A DNA stretch of 64,000 bases from Candidatus Competibacteraceae bacterium (GCA_016713505.1 JADJPA010000001.1:806001-870000); one strand, 5' to 3'; positions 1 through 8,064 are shown, counted from the first letter of the stretch. The notes: generated by a model from the sequence alone, not told the origin. Program-made: numbers and translations.

Positions 1-569
1 CGAAAATAGTTCTCGGCGACGGCCAGATTGCTTTTGCCCCAGGTGGTGTTGGGAAGCAGCAAACCGACTCGTTCCGCCCCCTTGCCGAGCGCGCGTTGCA
101 GCATGACGGGCATTGCCAGGCCGTCTCGCAGCGACAGGCGAAACATATAATTAGGATTTTTGCCGTTTTGAATGATGGCGTCCGCCGCCGCCCAAGGGTC
201 GAGCACGATCATTTTCAACTCGTGCGCGAGTTCCACATATTCGAGGACGACCGGACTGAAGCGGCCGGTGAACATCGCCACCATATCGGGCATCCGGGCA
301 AATTCTTGCAAATTTTTCACGCCGCGGGCCGTCACCGAGCGGTTGTCCTTGGAAACGAGTTGCAAGGGGCGGCCTTTCAGCACGCCGCCGGCGCGGTTGA
401 TTTCGTCGATAGCGGTCAGAATGCCGCGCTCGATGGCTTGCGCGGACGTGCTTTGTTCGACGCCGAACTCACCATCGAGCCCCAGATAAACCGGCCGGCT
501 TTCTTCGGCGTGCGGGCGTGCGGGCAAAAAGAGAACCACACCAAGGAGAAAGACCTGAAACCGGAGCAT
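1..569 (-). CDS. Periplasmic substrate-binding protein (LivJ type), partial
   Basis: Translating the minus strand from the ATG at 567-569 gives an open frame that runs off the left window edge, so only about 189 N-terminal residues are present. A strong AAGGAGG Shine-Dalgarno lies just upstream. The first 20 or so residues are a hydrophobic signal peptide ending near ARPHAEE. The mature part has the features of type I periplasmic binding proteins of branched-chain amino acid ABC systems: an opening YLGLDGEFG strand, AIDEINRAGGVLKGR, and a second strand starting VGLLLPNTTWG. Such proteins deliver small ligands to ABC permeases in the inner membrane, but no permease or ATPase gene is visible here. 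The ligand cannot be told from sequence. Confidence 0.8.
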   Translation of the reverse strand, partial: MLRFQVFLLGVVLFLPARPHAEESRPVYLGLDGEFGVEQSTSAQAIERGILTAIDEINRAGGVLKGRPLQLVSKDNRSVTARGVKNLQEFARMPDMVAMFTGRFSPVVLEYVELAHELKMIVLDPWAAADAIIQNGKNPNYMFRLSLRDGLAMPVMLQRALGKGAERVGLLLPNTTWGKSNLAVAENYF

Positions 570-864
570 GATTTACCTCCTTCCTTATTGTCTTCGTGCT
601 AAATCCATGAATCATGATCGCGCGTCTTGCGCCGGGACCCGGCGATCGATCGTTTGATGCGGGCCGGCGCTGGCGCGCTAAGCGTGGGGCGCCAAGTAAA
701 CGACGTACATGGGGGCCGAGGCCGGCGCTGGCGGCGGTGGCAAGCGATCTGCTGGGCGCGCCAGTACGATCCGTCGGCGCGGCGGTGCCCCAGCTCGACG
801 ACGATCTGGACATACCAGACTCGCCCCGCGGTATTGGAGTTTAGTCATCCTGGCCGCTGGCGTG
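570..864. other. GC-rich intergenic stretch, no gene recognised
   Basis: This is the gap between the divergent start of the binding-protein gene and the 3' end of the PilZ gene. It is very GC-rich and is open in several frames on both strands, but none of the translations resembles a protein: they are Arg/Pro/Ala-rich and lack a ribosome-binding site. The right end of the gap should hold the promoter for the minus-strand binding-protein gene, though no convincing -35/-10 pair is visible. Confidence 0.4.
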
Positions 865-1224
865 TCAGAACTTGAATTCCTCGATCAGAAGCTGGAGTTG
901 TAGTAACGCTTGAGTGCTGATGTTCAGCATTCGAAAACCGGTATCGTAAAAATCCGGATTGACGTCCCGACCGGTCCAAACGGTTTCTCCTTCCAGATGA
1001 ATGCGCTGACGCGGGGCGCCTTCCTTGGGAACATCCACCCGCAGCCGGTAAATTTGATTGACCGGCAGGGGTTTATCGTTGACCAAACGCATTCCTTCCT
1101 TGTTGATATCCACGATATGGCCCAGCAATTCGTTGGTGTCTCGGTCGTAAACCCGCAGGTACATCACAAGATACCAGCGCTTGAGCCGGCGCTTTTCGAT
1201 TCCGGAAGGTTCGGGAAGACTCAT
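865..1224 (-). CDS. PilZ domain protein (probable c-di-GMP effector)
   Basis: A 119-residue protein made almost entirely of one PilZ domain. It has the N-terminal RRLKR basic motif (about residues 12-16) and the downstream DINKEGMRL strand, matching the RxxxR and D/NxSxxG c-di-GMP-binding signatures except that Lys replaces the Ser. An EGETVWTGRD strand and a GFRML strand follow, as in the beta-barrel of the family. PilZ proteins bind cyclic di-GMP and modulate motility, exopolysaccharide or pili. This one has no output domain, so it probably acts as a stand-alone adaptor. The neighbours give no hint of the target. Confidence 0.85.
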   Translation of the reverse strand: MSLPEPSGIEKRRLKRWYLVMYLRVYDRDTNELLGHIVDINKEGMRLVNDKPLPVNQIYRLRVDVPKEGAPRQRIHLEGETVWTGRDVNPDFYDTGFRMLNISTQALLQLQLLIEEFKF

Positions 1225-1349
1225 GGAGGCCTCTTGGCGAGTAAGGTGAGGTGAGCCGCCGGCCTACCAGCCCGCGGGAATGTTTGCTTGGCGGTTACAA
1301 TCCATGCCGGCCAAGCAAGGTCGGAGTTAACAGGCATGAGCGAACGGTG

Positions 1350-1979
1350 TCAGGGCGTCAGGGTTGGGTTCAGGCTGTAAGTCCCGGTGATACTGGCCCG
1401 ATCCAGAACGTGTCCTTCAATGGCCCTTAGCACTTGCGGGCCGGTAAAGTTACCCTCCACGGGACAGCGCGGCACGTCGAGCGCGTAGAGGGTAAAAACA
1501 TAATGATGGACGATGCTGTCATTCCACGGCGGACAGGGGCCATCATAGCCAAAATAGTCGCCCGCCATGGCGGAATCGCCCGCGAACCACTCACGATAAT
1601 TATTGATGCCCTGCCGGGTGCCGCGCGGACCCCCTGGCCCCGGTTTGCCGCCGGGGGTGACGCCTTTGGAAAATTCGCCGGCCTGGATTTGCGCCGGTGT
1701 CGGTGGCAGATCCACCAGAATCCAATGATAAAAATCGGTGCGGGGTAAGTCCGCCGGAACCTGCCGTCCTTCCTGGTTGACGTCATCAGCGCGGGTCGGC
1801 ACGTCCGGGTCATGGCAGATCAACACCAGCGAGCGGGTGCCAGCGGGTAGGCCACTCCATTCGAAGGGCGGATTGATATTGTCGCCTAAGGTGACGTGCT
1901 GCTCGGGATCGGGAACGCCGAAGGCGTGGTCGGCGGGGACCGGGCGTTGCGCGCGCAGAGCGGAGCTAGTGAACTGCAT
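1350..1979 (-). CDS. YbhB/YbcL-type phosphatidylethanolamine-binding-like protein
   Basis: A 209-residue protein of the PEBP/Raf-kinase-inhibitor-like family. Visible signatures are the CHDPDVPT ligand-pocket strand near residue 60, the NPPFEWSGLPAGTRS segment before it, and the YDGPCPPWND loop with HHYVFTLYALD after it. The frame is open further upstream, but ATG at 1977-1979 is preceded by a good GGAGGAAGG ribosome-binding site and begins the conserved domain, so it is the better start. The bacterial members are small cytosolic or periplasmic proteins of unclear function. No signal peptide is evident here. Confidence 0.88.
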   Translation of the reverse strand: MQFTSSALRAQRPVPADHAFGVPDPEQHVTLGDNINPPFEWSGLPAGTRSLVLICHDPDVPTRADDVNQEGRQVPADLPRTDFYHWILVDLPPTPAQIQAGEFSKGVTPGGKPGPGGPRGTRQGINNYREWFAGDSAMAGDYFGYDGPCPPWNDSIVHHYVFTLYALDVPRCPVEGNFTGPQVLRAIEGHVLDRASITGTYSLNPTLTP

Positions 1980-2353
1980 GACCTTCCTCCAAGTAAAGCA
2001 TTCTAAGAATAAGCGTGTGTAGGAACTGGGGCCAAAACTGGCGGCCGATAAATTGTCACGGCAGCATAGACCATGAATGGCGAATGGTGGAGCGCAAAGT
2101 TTGACGGCGTTTCTCAAAAAGTCGTTGCTGCCTGTACAATGGCCAGACCGCTGACCGCGAGCTTCAGCGGCTATGATAAACCACTAGACCCTACCGCGTC
2201 GTCTGGTCAGCTCACTGATTTCATAAGCCATCGTTACATGTGGCGCGAAAGCGATAGTGTAGCCGGTTTTGAGTGCAATAACTCGCTTTTTCTTGCTTCG
2301 AACTTGAGCGTTTGTCGATCAAGCTAATGATAAGTATTAAGAATGTTTAGGTT
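1980..2353. other. Intergenic region with an inverted repeat
   Basis: A 374-base gap between two divergently oriented genes. It is less GC-rich than its surroundings towards its right end. A 7-bp inverted repeat, CCGCTGA at 2148-2154 and TCAGCGG at 2164-2170, is followed by a TATGAT hexamer at 2172-2177 that could serve as a -10 element for the rightward ligase gene, but no good -35 is visible. An open frame at 2073-2327 has no family resemblance and no ribosome-binding site, so I do not call it. Confidence 0.35.
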
Positions 2354-2404
2354 ATGAGCAATCCCTACACACCTCATGAAATCGCTGGCGCGGTGCTGCT
2401 GTGA
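2354..2404 (+). CDS. Possible 16-codon leader ORF overlapping the ligase start
   Basis: ATG at 2354 opens a 16-residue frame (MSNPYTPHEIAGAVLL) whose TGA at 2402-2404 overlaps the GTG start of the ligase at 2401 in a GTGA arrangement. Such overlaps usually mark translational coupling. The ligase GTG has no ribosome-binding site of its own, which favours coupling. The peptide could be a leader or the relic of an upstream gene whose body was lost. There is no independent evidence that it is made. Confidence 0.35.
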   Translation: MSNPYTPHEIAGAVLL

Positions 2405-3963
2405 CCGCGCAGCCGCGGCGCTATACCGGCGAACGACCGCCGGCGCGGTTCAACATGGCGCGTTATTGTTTGCGAGAGGCCGCGCGGCTTACACCGGATA
2501 AGGTGGCGTTGATCGTCGTATCCGATGCTCGCGCGCCCGTCGAGCAGGCGGAGCGCTGGACATATCGGCAGCTAGACGAAGCAGTGCGCCGGGTCGCGGC
2601 GGGTCTGCGCGGTTTGGGCTTAGAGCCGGGCGCGCGGTTGATGATCCGCATGGGCAACACCAGCGATTACGCCCTGCTGTTTTTCGGGGCCATCGCCGCC
2701 GGTTGCGTGCCGCTGCCGTCCTCAGCACAGCTCACTGAAAAAGAAGCGGACTTCCTGTTGATGGATTCCGGCGCGCGGATGATCGCGCTGTCCGATGAAC
2801 TGGCGATCGCGCCGCCGGCGGGCGTGCGGGTGTTCGGCCCCGCCGAGATGGCGGCGCTGCGCGCCAACCGCGAGCTGCTGGATTACGCCGACACCGCCGC
2901 CGCCGATCCGGCCTTCCTGGTCTATACCTCCGGCACCACCGGCCAGCCCAAGGGCGTGCTGCACGCCCAGCGGTCGGCGTGGGGGCGGCGACCGATGTAC
3001 CAGGGGTGGTATGGCGTCCGCCCGGACGATGTGATCCTGCACGCCGGGGCTTTCAATTGGACCTATACCTTGGGCGTCGGTTTGACCGATCCCTGGGCCA
3101 ACGGTGCGACCGCGGTACTGTACAACGGTCCGCGCGATATCGCGGTCTGGCCACTGCTGCTAGCGAACTTTCGGGCCACCTTGTTTGCCGCCGTGCCGGG
3201 TGTCTACCGACAGATTTTAAAATACACGGACTTGCGCGATTTTGATTTGTCCAACTTGCGTCATGGCCTGACCGCCGGCGAAGCGCTGAGCGTGGCCTTG
3301 CTGAAGCAATGGCGTGAGATCACCGGCAGGGAACTGTACGAGGCGCTGGGGATGACCGAATGCTCGACCTATATTTCCTCCTCGCCGAGCGTGCCGGTCA
3401 AGCCCGGCAGTCCCGGCAAGCCGCAACAAGGCCGCTGCGTGGTGGTGCTGCCGGTCGAGGGGGGCGAGGAACCGCTCCCGCCGGGCGAGACCGGCCTGCT
3501 GGCGGTGCATCGCAGCGATCCGGGGTTGATGCTGGGTTATTGGAACCGGCCGGACGAGGAGGAATGGGTCTATCGGGGTGAGTGGTTCCTGGGCGGCGAT
3601 CTGGTCCATTGCGATGCCGATGGCTACATGGTCCATCACGGCCGCAACGATGACGTGATGAACGCGATGGGTTATCGCGTCTCACCGCTGGAGGTCGAGC
3701 ATTGCCTGAGCCAGCATCCGGCGGTGGCCGAGGTGGCGGTGGCCGAGCTGGCGGTGCGCGACGGAGTATCGGTCATCGCGGCGTTCGTAGTGCCGCGCGA
3801 TCCCGACGAGCCGAACGGAGTGGATGCCGCGCCGCTGCTGGCTTACGCGCACGAGCATCTGGCTGCCTATAAATGTCCCCGCGAGATCATTTTCACCGAC
3901 GGTCTGCCGCGCACCCCCAACGGCAAGGTCCGCCGCCGGGATCTGGCGCAAGGGCGGCGGTGA
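2401..3963 (+). CDS. Acyl-CoA synthetase, benzoate-CoA-ligase-like (AMP-forming)
   Basis: A 520-residue enzyme of the ANL superfamily, which activates a carboxylic acid with ATP to an acyl-adenylate and then forms the CoA thioester. The P-loop-like motif VYTSGTTGQPKG is at about residues 174-185, TAGEALS and EALGMTECS follow near residues 295-322, the hinge aspartate is in GDLVH, and the C-terminal catalytic lysine lies in PNGKVRRRDL. Length and the FNMARYCL N-terminus fit benzoate/aryl- or short-chain acyl-CoA ligases better than long-chain enzymes. The substrate is not predictable. GTG is taken as start because it precedes the conserved N-terminus and overlaps the stop of a short upstream frame. 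No other aromatic-degradation genes are adjacent. Confidence 0.85.
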   Translation: MTAQPRRYTGERPPARFNMARYCLREAARLTPDKVALIVVSDARAPVEQAERWTYRQLDEAVRRVAAGLRGLGLEPGARLMIRMGNTSDYALLFFGAIAAGCVPLPSSAQLTEKEADFLLMDSGARMIALSDELAIAPPAGVRVFGPAEMAALRANRELLDYADTAAADPAFLVYTSGTTGQPKGVLHAQRSAWGRRPMYQGWYGVRPDDVILHAGAFNWTYTLGVGLTDPWANGATAVLYNGPRDIAVWPLLLANFRATLFAAVPGVYRQILKYTDLRDFDLSNLRHGLTAGEALSVALLKQWREITGRELYEALGMTECSTYISSSPSVPVKPGSPGKPQQGRCVVVLPVEGGEEPLPPGETGLLAVHRSDPGLMLGYWNRPDEEEWVYRGEWFLGGDLVHCDADGYMVHHGRNDDVMNAMGYRVSPLEVEHCLSQHPAVAEVAVAELAVRDGVSVIAAFVVPRDPDEPNGVDAAPLLAYAHEHLAAYKCPREIIFTDGLPRTPNGKVRRRDLAQGRR

Positions 3964-4301
3964 GCCGGTTTCGATAGACAGTGCGGAAACTCCTGCTTTC
4001 CCTTGGGACAAGAGCAGGGGTGGGGGTTGATTCCTAAATCAGCGGCTGTATTCGTTGCGGAGCGAGCCGTCAAAAGCGGCCGGAGTCAAGGCGGCAGCGC
4101 TTGAAACAACTACCCTTTGTTGCGGAGGGCCTTGCGCACGCCGCCGTGGAAGCTCTCGATCGCGTCGGTGGTGTGGAGGATCGTGCGCGCCGGGGCGGGG
4201 ACGGCCAAATAAATCCTTAGTTATAAGAAAGGGTATTGACAAGCTTCCCGTCTCCCGCTACTTGTTAAATAAGCTAGTCAAAAGATGGGGGCTTTCAGGT
4301 C
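3964..4301. other. Intergenic region containing the transposase remnant
   Basis: This 338-base gap has no intact gene. Its middle holds the IS256-type transposase fragment described separately. The right part (about 4206-4280) is noticeably more A/T-rich than its surroundings and probably contains the promoter for the DUF2244 gene, but I could not assign -35 and -10 hexamers with confidence. Confidence 0.4.
4110..4205 (-). pseudogene. Transposase fragment, IS256 (Mutator) family C-terminal part
   Basis: On the minus strand this stretch encodes PAPARTILHTTDAIESF followed by HGGVRKALRNKG and a TAG stop. The ILHTTDAIES core matches the highly conserved YTTNAIES motif near the C-terminus of IS256-family transposases. 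Only about 30 codons remain. No upstream DDE region and no terminal inverted repeats were found around it. It is a dead remnant in the gap between the ligase and the DUF2244 gene, and shows that an element of this family once sat here. Confidence 0.7.
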
Positions 4302-4784
4302 ATGGTCGCAGTGGAATGTGGCTTGAATGAGTGTCAGTACTGTTATGTACTGCGTCCCAATCGTTCGCTAACATGGCGGCAAAATCTGCTGTTTCTCGGC
4401 GGGCTAAGCGGAATGACGCTGATCGGCATAGCACCCTTGGTCGCCATGGGGTTTTGGCCGGTGTTACCATTCGCGGGGCTGGAACTGTTAGTGGTAGGCA
4501 TCGGTTTGTACCGCGTGATGTGTCGCTGCCATGAGTGCGAAGTCATTTACGTCGCGGCGGACAGCATCCGCATCGAGCGGGGCCGGCGCGGTCCCCGGCA
4601 ATCCTGGGTGCTGACGCGAGCTTGGGCGCAGGTGGTGCTGAGGGCCTGCCCCCGCCACTGGTACCCGAGCCAATTGCTGATTCGCGCTCACGGCCGCAGC
4701 GTGGAAATCGGCCGCTTTTTAGTCGAGGAAGAACGAAAAAAACTCGCGCGGGATTTGACGCGCTGCCTTCGCGGAGAGCTCTGA
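4302..4784 (+). CDS. DUF2244 family membrane protein
   Basis: A 160-residue protein with a short N-terminal segment ending in a PNRSLTWRQ motif, two adjacent transmembrane helices (about residues 30-75), and a soluble C-terminal half rich in Arg. This layout is that of DUF2244, a family of unknown function that often lies immediately upstream of coxB in proteobacteria, as it does here (125 bases before coxB, same strand). A role in oxidase assembly or regulation is suggested only by that linkage. The N-terminus carries extra Cys residues (NECQYC). Confidence 0.75.
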   Translation: MVAVECGLNECQYCYVLRPNRSLTWRQNLLFLGGLSGMTLIGIAPLVAMGFWPVLPFAGLELLVVGIGLYRVMCRCHECEVIYVAADSIRIERGRRGPRQSWVLTRAWAQVVLRACPRHWYPSQLLIRAHGRSVEIGRFLVEEERKKLARDLTRCLRGEL

Positions 4785-4805
4785 AGCGACGGCCTGATTT
4801 CCAGC

Positions 4806-4837
4806 CCGAAAGGGCCAAAAGTCCGAAAGGGCCAAAA
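4806..4837. repeat. Two tandem 15-bp repeats upstream of coxB
   Basis: The 15-mer CCGAAAGGGCCAAAA occurs twice, at 4806-4820 and 4823-4837, with a 17-base period. The copies are identical. They lie in the short gap between the DUF2244 gene and coxB, about 70 bases before the coxB start, where an operator or the promoter of the cox operon would be expected. Confidence 0.7.
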
Positions 4838-4908
4838 TGAATGTGGTGTTTTTAATTCTTTGCGTCTTGGCCACTTAAGGCGCGTTCAACTATCGGGAGA
4901 GGAGGAGT

Positions 4909-5769
4909 ATGACCATCAGTCAACTTGCAAAGCAGGGCGCCGCCGGTTTGGCCGGTGCGTCGCTCCTGGCGTGGAGCCTGGGGGCGCGGGCCGAACTGGC
5001 GTTGAACATGCCCCGCGGCGTCACCGCCGTCAGCCGGGAAGTCTACGATTTGCACATGCTGATTTTTTGGATTTGCGTGGCGATCGGCGCGGTGGTGTTC
5101 GGCGTCATGTTCTGGTCGATTTTCCATCATCGTAAATCCCGTGGGGCGGTGCCCGCTCAATTTCACGAAAGCACTCTGGTCGAGATCGTGTGGACGGTGA
5201 TTCCGATGCTGATCTTGATCGCCATGGCGATTCCCGCCACCAAGACGCTGGTCAAGATGTACGATTCCCGCGATGCCGAATTGACCGTCAAGGTCACCGG
5301 CTATCAGTGGCGCTGGCAATATGATTATCTCGATCAGAACGTCGGGTTCTTCAGCGTGCTTTCCACGCCTTCGGCGCAAATCCGCAACGTCGCCGCCAAG
5401 GGCGAGCATTATCTGCTGGAAGTCGACAACCCGTTGGTGGTGCCGGTCGGTAAAAAAGTTCGCTTGCTGACCACCGCCGCCGATGTGATTCATTCCTGGT
5501 GGGTGCCGGACTTGGGCTGGAAGAAAGACGCCATTCCCGGTTTCATCAACGAAAGCTGGACCTTGATCGAGAAGCCCGGTATTTATCGGGGTCAATGCGC
5601 CGAACTGTGCGGCAAGGATCACGGCTACATGCCGATCGTGGTCAAGGCCGTGCCCGAGGCTGAATTCAAGGAGTGGCTCGCGCAGATGAAGGCCAAGAGC
5701 AAACCCAACCCGCAAACCGCAAGTAACGACTCAACCGCTCAAACCGCCTCTGGAGGTCAAACGCTATGA
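4909..5769 (+). CDS. coxB: Cytochrome c oxidase subunit II (CuA subunit)
   Basis: A 286-residue subunit II of the aa3-type oxidase, which accepts electrons from cytochrome c at the binuclear CuA centre on the periplasmic side. An N-terminal signal sequence (residues 1-28, ending ARA) is followed by two transmembrane helices at about 47-71 and 90-112. The CuA ligands are visible: a histidine in IHSWWVP, then Cys230, Glu232, Cys234, His238 and Met241 in the CAELCGKDHGYM segment. There is no C-terminal heme c domain, only a Gln/Thr/Ala-rich tail. A strong GGAGGAG ribosome-binding site precedes the ATG. The TGA overlaps the coxA ATG (ATGA), indicating coupled translation. Confidence 0.97.
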   Translation: MTISQLAKQGAAGLAGASLLAWSLGARAELALNMPRGVTAVSREVYDLHMLIFWICVAIGAVVFGVMFWSIFHHRKSRGAVPAQFHESTLVEIVWTVIPMLILIAMAIPATKTLVKMYDSRDAELTVKVTGYQWRWQYDYLDQNVGFFSVLSTPSAQIRNVAAKGEHYLLEVDNPLVVPVGKKVRLLTTAADVIHSWWVPDLGWKKDAIPGFINESWTLIEKPGIYRGQCAELCGKDHGYMPIVVKAVPEAEFKEWLAQMKAKSKPNPQTASNDSTAQTASGGQTL

Positions 5770-7355
5770 GCACCGCATCGCACGCTCACGATCACGGGCA
5801 TGACGATCATGATCACGGGCCACCGCGCGGCTTGACCCGTTGGATCTTCACCACCAACCATAAAGATATCGGCACCTTGTACCTGCTGTTTTCGTTGCTG
5901 ATGTTCTTTGTCGGCGGTTCCATGGCGCTGGTGATTCGCGCCGAGCTGTTCCAGCCGGGCTTGCAGATCGTCAATCCCGACTTCTTCAATCAAATGACCA
6001 CCATGCACGCGCTGGTGATGATTTTCGGCGCGGTGATGCCGGCGTTCGTCGGCTTGGCCAACTGGTTGGTGCCGATGATGATCGGCGCGCCGGACATGGC
6101 CCTGCCGCGCATGAACAACTGGTCGTTCTGGATCATGCCGTTCGCCTTTACCCTGCTGCTGTCGACGTTGTTTCTGCCGGGCGGCGGACCGGCCGGCGGC
6201 TGGACGCTGTATCCGCCGTTGGTGTTGCAAACCGGTGACGCCTTTCCGTTCGTGATCCTGGCCGTTCACATGATGGGTGCCTCCTCGATCATGGGAGCGA
6301 TCAACATCATCGCGACGATTTTGAACCTGCGCGCCCCTGGCATGACCCTGATGAAAATGCCGCTGTTTGTGTGGACGTGGTTGATCACCGCTTATCTGTT
6401 GATCGCGGTGATGCCGGTGTTGGCCGGCTCGGTGACCATGCTGCTGACCGACAAGTTCTTTGGCACGTCCTTTTTCAATGCCGGCGGCGGCGGCGATCCG
6501 GTGATGTTCCAGCATATCTTCTGGTTCTTCGGCCATCCCGAGGTCTACATCATGATCCTGCCGGCGTTTGGGGTGATTTCCATGATCATCCCCACCTTCG
6601 CCCGCAAACCGCTGTTCGGTTATGCATCGATGGTGTACGCCACCGCCTCCATCGCGTTTTTGTCCTTCATCGTCTGGGCGCACCACATGTTCACGGTGGG
6701 AATGCCGCTGGCGGGCGAGCTGTTTTTCATGTACGCGACCATGCTGATCGCGGTGCCGACTGGCGTGAAGGTGTTCAATTGGATTTCGACCATGTGGCGC
6801 GGCGCGATGACCTTCGAAACGCCCATGCTGTTCGCCATCGCCTTCGTGGTGCTGTTTACCATCGGCGGCTTTTCCGGTCTGATGCTGGCCATGGCGCCGG
6901 CCGATTTCCAGTATCAGGACACCTATTTCGTGGTGGCGCATTTCCACTACGTGCTGGTGCCGGGCGCGGTGTTCTCGATCATGGCGGCCGCTTATTACTG
7001 GCTGCCGAAATGGACCGGCCACATGTACGATGAAAAATTGGGTCAATGGCATTTCTGGTTGTCGACCATCGGCGTCAACGTGTTGTTTTTCCCGCAGCAT
7101 TTCTTGGGGTTGGCCGGGATGCCGCGCCGCATTCCCGACTATGCCCTGCAATTCACCGAGTTCAACATGGTCTCGACCGTCGGCGCGTTCGTGTTCGGTT
7201 TCTCGCAACTGCTGTTCGCCTACAACGTCATCAAAACCATTCGCAGCGGCGTGAAAGCGACCGATCAGGTCTGGGAAGGCGCGCACGGTCTGGAATGGAC
7301 CCTGCCATCGCCACCCCCCTACCATACCTTCACCACTGCTCCCGAGGTCAAATGA
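5766..7355 (+). CDS. coxA: Cytochrome c oxidase subunit I (heme a / a3-CuB)
   Basis: The 529-residue catalytic subunit of the aa3 oxidase, reducing oxygen at the heme a3-CuB site and pumping protons. It has a His/Asp-rich N-terminus, then twelve predicted membrane helices. Diagnostic motifs are WIFTTNHKDIGTLY near residue 25, FGHPEVYIMILP (CuB histidine and crosslinked tyrosine), WAHHMFTVGM (two CuB histidines), and VVAHFHYVL containing the heme a3 and heme a ligand histidines. The Glu of HPEVY is present, so it belongs to the A-type heme-copper oxidases. It overlaps coxB by four bases, and the following small gene by ATGA. Confidence 0.98.
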   Translation: MSTASHAHDHGHDDHDHGPPRGLTRWIFTTNHKDIGTLYLLFSLLMFFVGGSMALVIRAELFQPGLQIVNPDFFNQMTTMHALVMIFGAVMPAFVGLANWLVPMMIGAPDMALPRMNNWSFWIMPFAFTLLLSTLFLPGGGPAGGWTLYPPLVLQTGDAFPFVILAVHMMGASSIMGAINIIATILNLRAPGMTLMKMPLFVWTWLITAYLLIAVMPVLAGSVTMLLTDKFFGTSFFNAGGGGDPVMFQHIFWFFGHPEVYIMILPAFGVISMIIPTFARKPLFGYASMVYATASIAFLSFIVWAHHMFTVGMPLAGELFFMYATMLIAVPTGVKVFNWISTMWRGAMTFETPMLFAIAFVVLFTIGGFSGLMLAMAPADFQYQDTYFVVAHFHYVLVPGAVFSIMAAAYYWLPKWTGHMYDEKLGQWHFWLSTIGVNVLFFPQHFLGLAGMPRRIPDYALQFTEFNMVSTVGAFVFGFSQLLFAYNVIKTIRSGVKATDQVWEGAHGLEWTLPSPPPYHTFTTAPEVK

Positions 7356-7513
7356 GTAACAGTGAGTCGGTGGTGATGGCCGACGCCACCAAGACCTCGG
7401 CCCGGACGGCGACGGAACAGCGCGCCGTCCGGGCCCGGCGCTTGGTGGTTGTCTTGGTGGTGGTGGCTGTCGCAATTTATTTCGGTTTCATTCTGATGAT
7501 GGCGTGGCGCTGA
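7352..7513 (+). CDS. Small single-span membrane protein in the cox operon
   Basis: A 53-residue protein starting at an ATG that overlaps the coxA stop (ATGA, 7352-7355) and ending in a TGA that overlaps the next start (TGATG). It consists of a polar Thr/Ala/Arg-rich N-terminus of about 30 residues followed by one hydrophobic helix (VVVLVVVAVAIYFGFILMM). Short membrane proteins at this spot between coxA and ctaG are common in proteobacteria and are presumed to be oxidase subunit IV-like or assembly factors. The tight stop-start coupling on both sides argues that it is a real gene. Confidence 0.75.
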   Translation: MSNSESVVMADATKTSARTATEQRAVRARRLVVVLVVVAVAIYFGFILMMAWR

Positions 7514-8064
7514 TGATCGAAACGCATGATGAAACGAAAGCCGTCGCCAACCGTCGGTTGGTGCGGCGTCTGTTGTTGCTGACCGCGGGCATGTTTGCCT
7601 TTGGGTTTTTGATGATTCCGTTCTATGACGTGCTGTGCAAGGTCACCGGCCTCAACGGTAAGACCGGCGGGCGCGTGGCGGTGGTGGAACCGGTGAAAGT
7701 GGACGAAGCGCGCACGGTGACCGTGGAATTCGTTGCCAGTTTGAACTTGGGCGCGCCGTGGGAGTTCGCGCCCAAGGTCGCTCGGATGCAGGTGCATCCC
7801 GGCCAGTTCTACCAGACGCAATTTTGGGCCAAGAACTTGGCCGATCAGCCCATGACCGGCCAGGCCATCCCCAGCGTTTCGCCGGGGCTGGCGGCCTCGC
7901 ATTTCCAAAAGATCGAATGCTTCTGTTTCAACCGCCAACTGTTCAAGGCGGGCGAGGGCAGGGATATGCCGGTGACTTTTCGCATCGACCCAGATTTGCC
8001 GGCGGACGTGCGCACCGTCACGCTGTCCTATACTTTCTTCAGAATCGATAACGCGGGAAGCTAG
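7513..8064 (+). CDS. ctaG: Cytochrome c oxidase assembly protein CtaG/Cox11
   Basis: A 183-residue copper chaperone that delivers Cu to the CuB site of subunit I. It has an N-terminal transmembrane helix (about residues 16-35, LLLLTAGMFAFGFLMIPFY) with the periplasmic domain after it, a FYDVLCKVTG segment, and the copper-binding CFCF motif near residue 138. The start was set at ATG 7513, which overlaps the preceding TGA. A GTG nine bases upstream is also in frame. It sits between coxA and coxC as in most proteobacterial cox operons. Confidence 0.95.
   Translation: MIETHDETKAVANRRLVRRLLLLTAGMFAFGFLMIPFYDVLCKVTGLNGKTGGRVAVVEPVKVDEARTVTVEFVASLNLGAPWEFAPKVARMQVHPGQFYQTQFWAKNLADQPMTGQAIPSVSPGLAASHFQKIECFCFNRQLFKAGEGRDMPVTFRIDPDLPADVRTVTLSYTFFRIDNAGS

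Noticed and set aside
469..813. Minus-strand 114-codon open frame
   Set aside because: It runs across the start and N-terminus of the binding-protein gene in another frame, and has an Arg/Pro/Ala-rich translation without domain signatures or a ribosome-binding site.
2073..2327. 84-codon open frame between the PEBP-like gene and the ligase
   Set aside because: No ribosome-binding site, no similarity to a known family, and it overlaps the likely promoter region.
5757..7475. 572-codon minus-strand open frame opposite coxA
   Set aside because: His/Arg/Gln-rich shadow of the coxA coding strand caused by high GC3. coxA has full family motifs on the plus strand.
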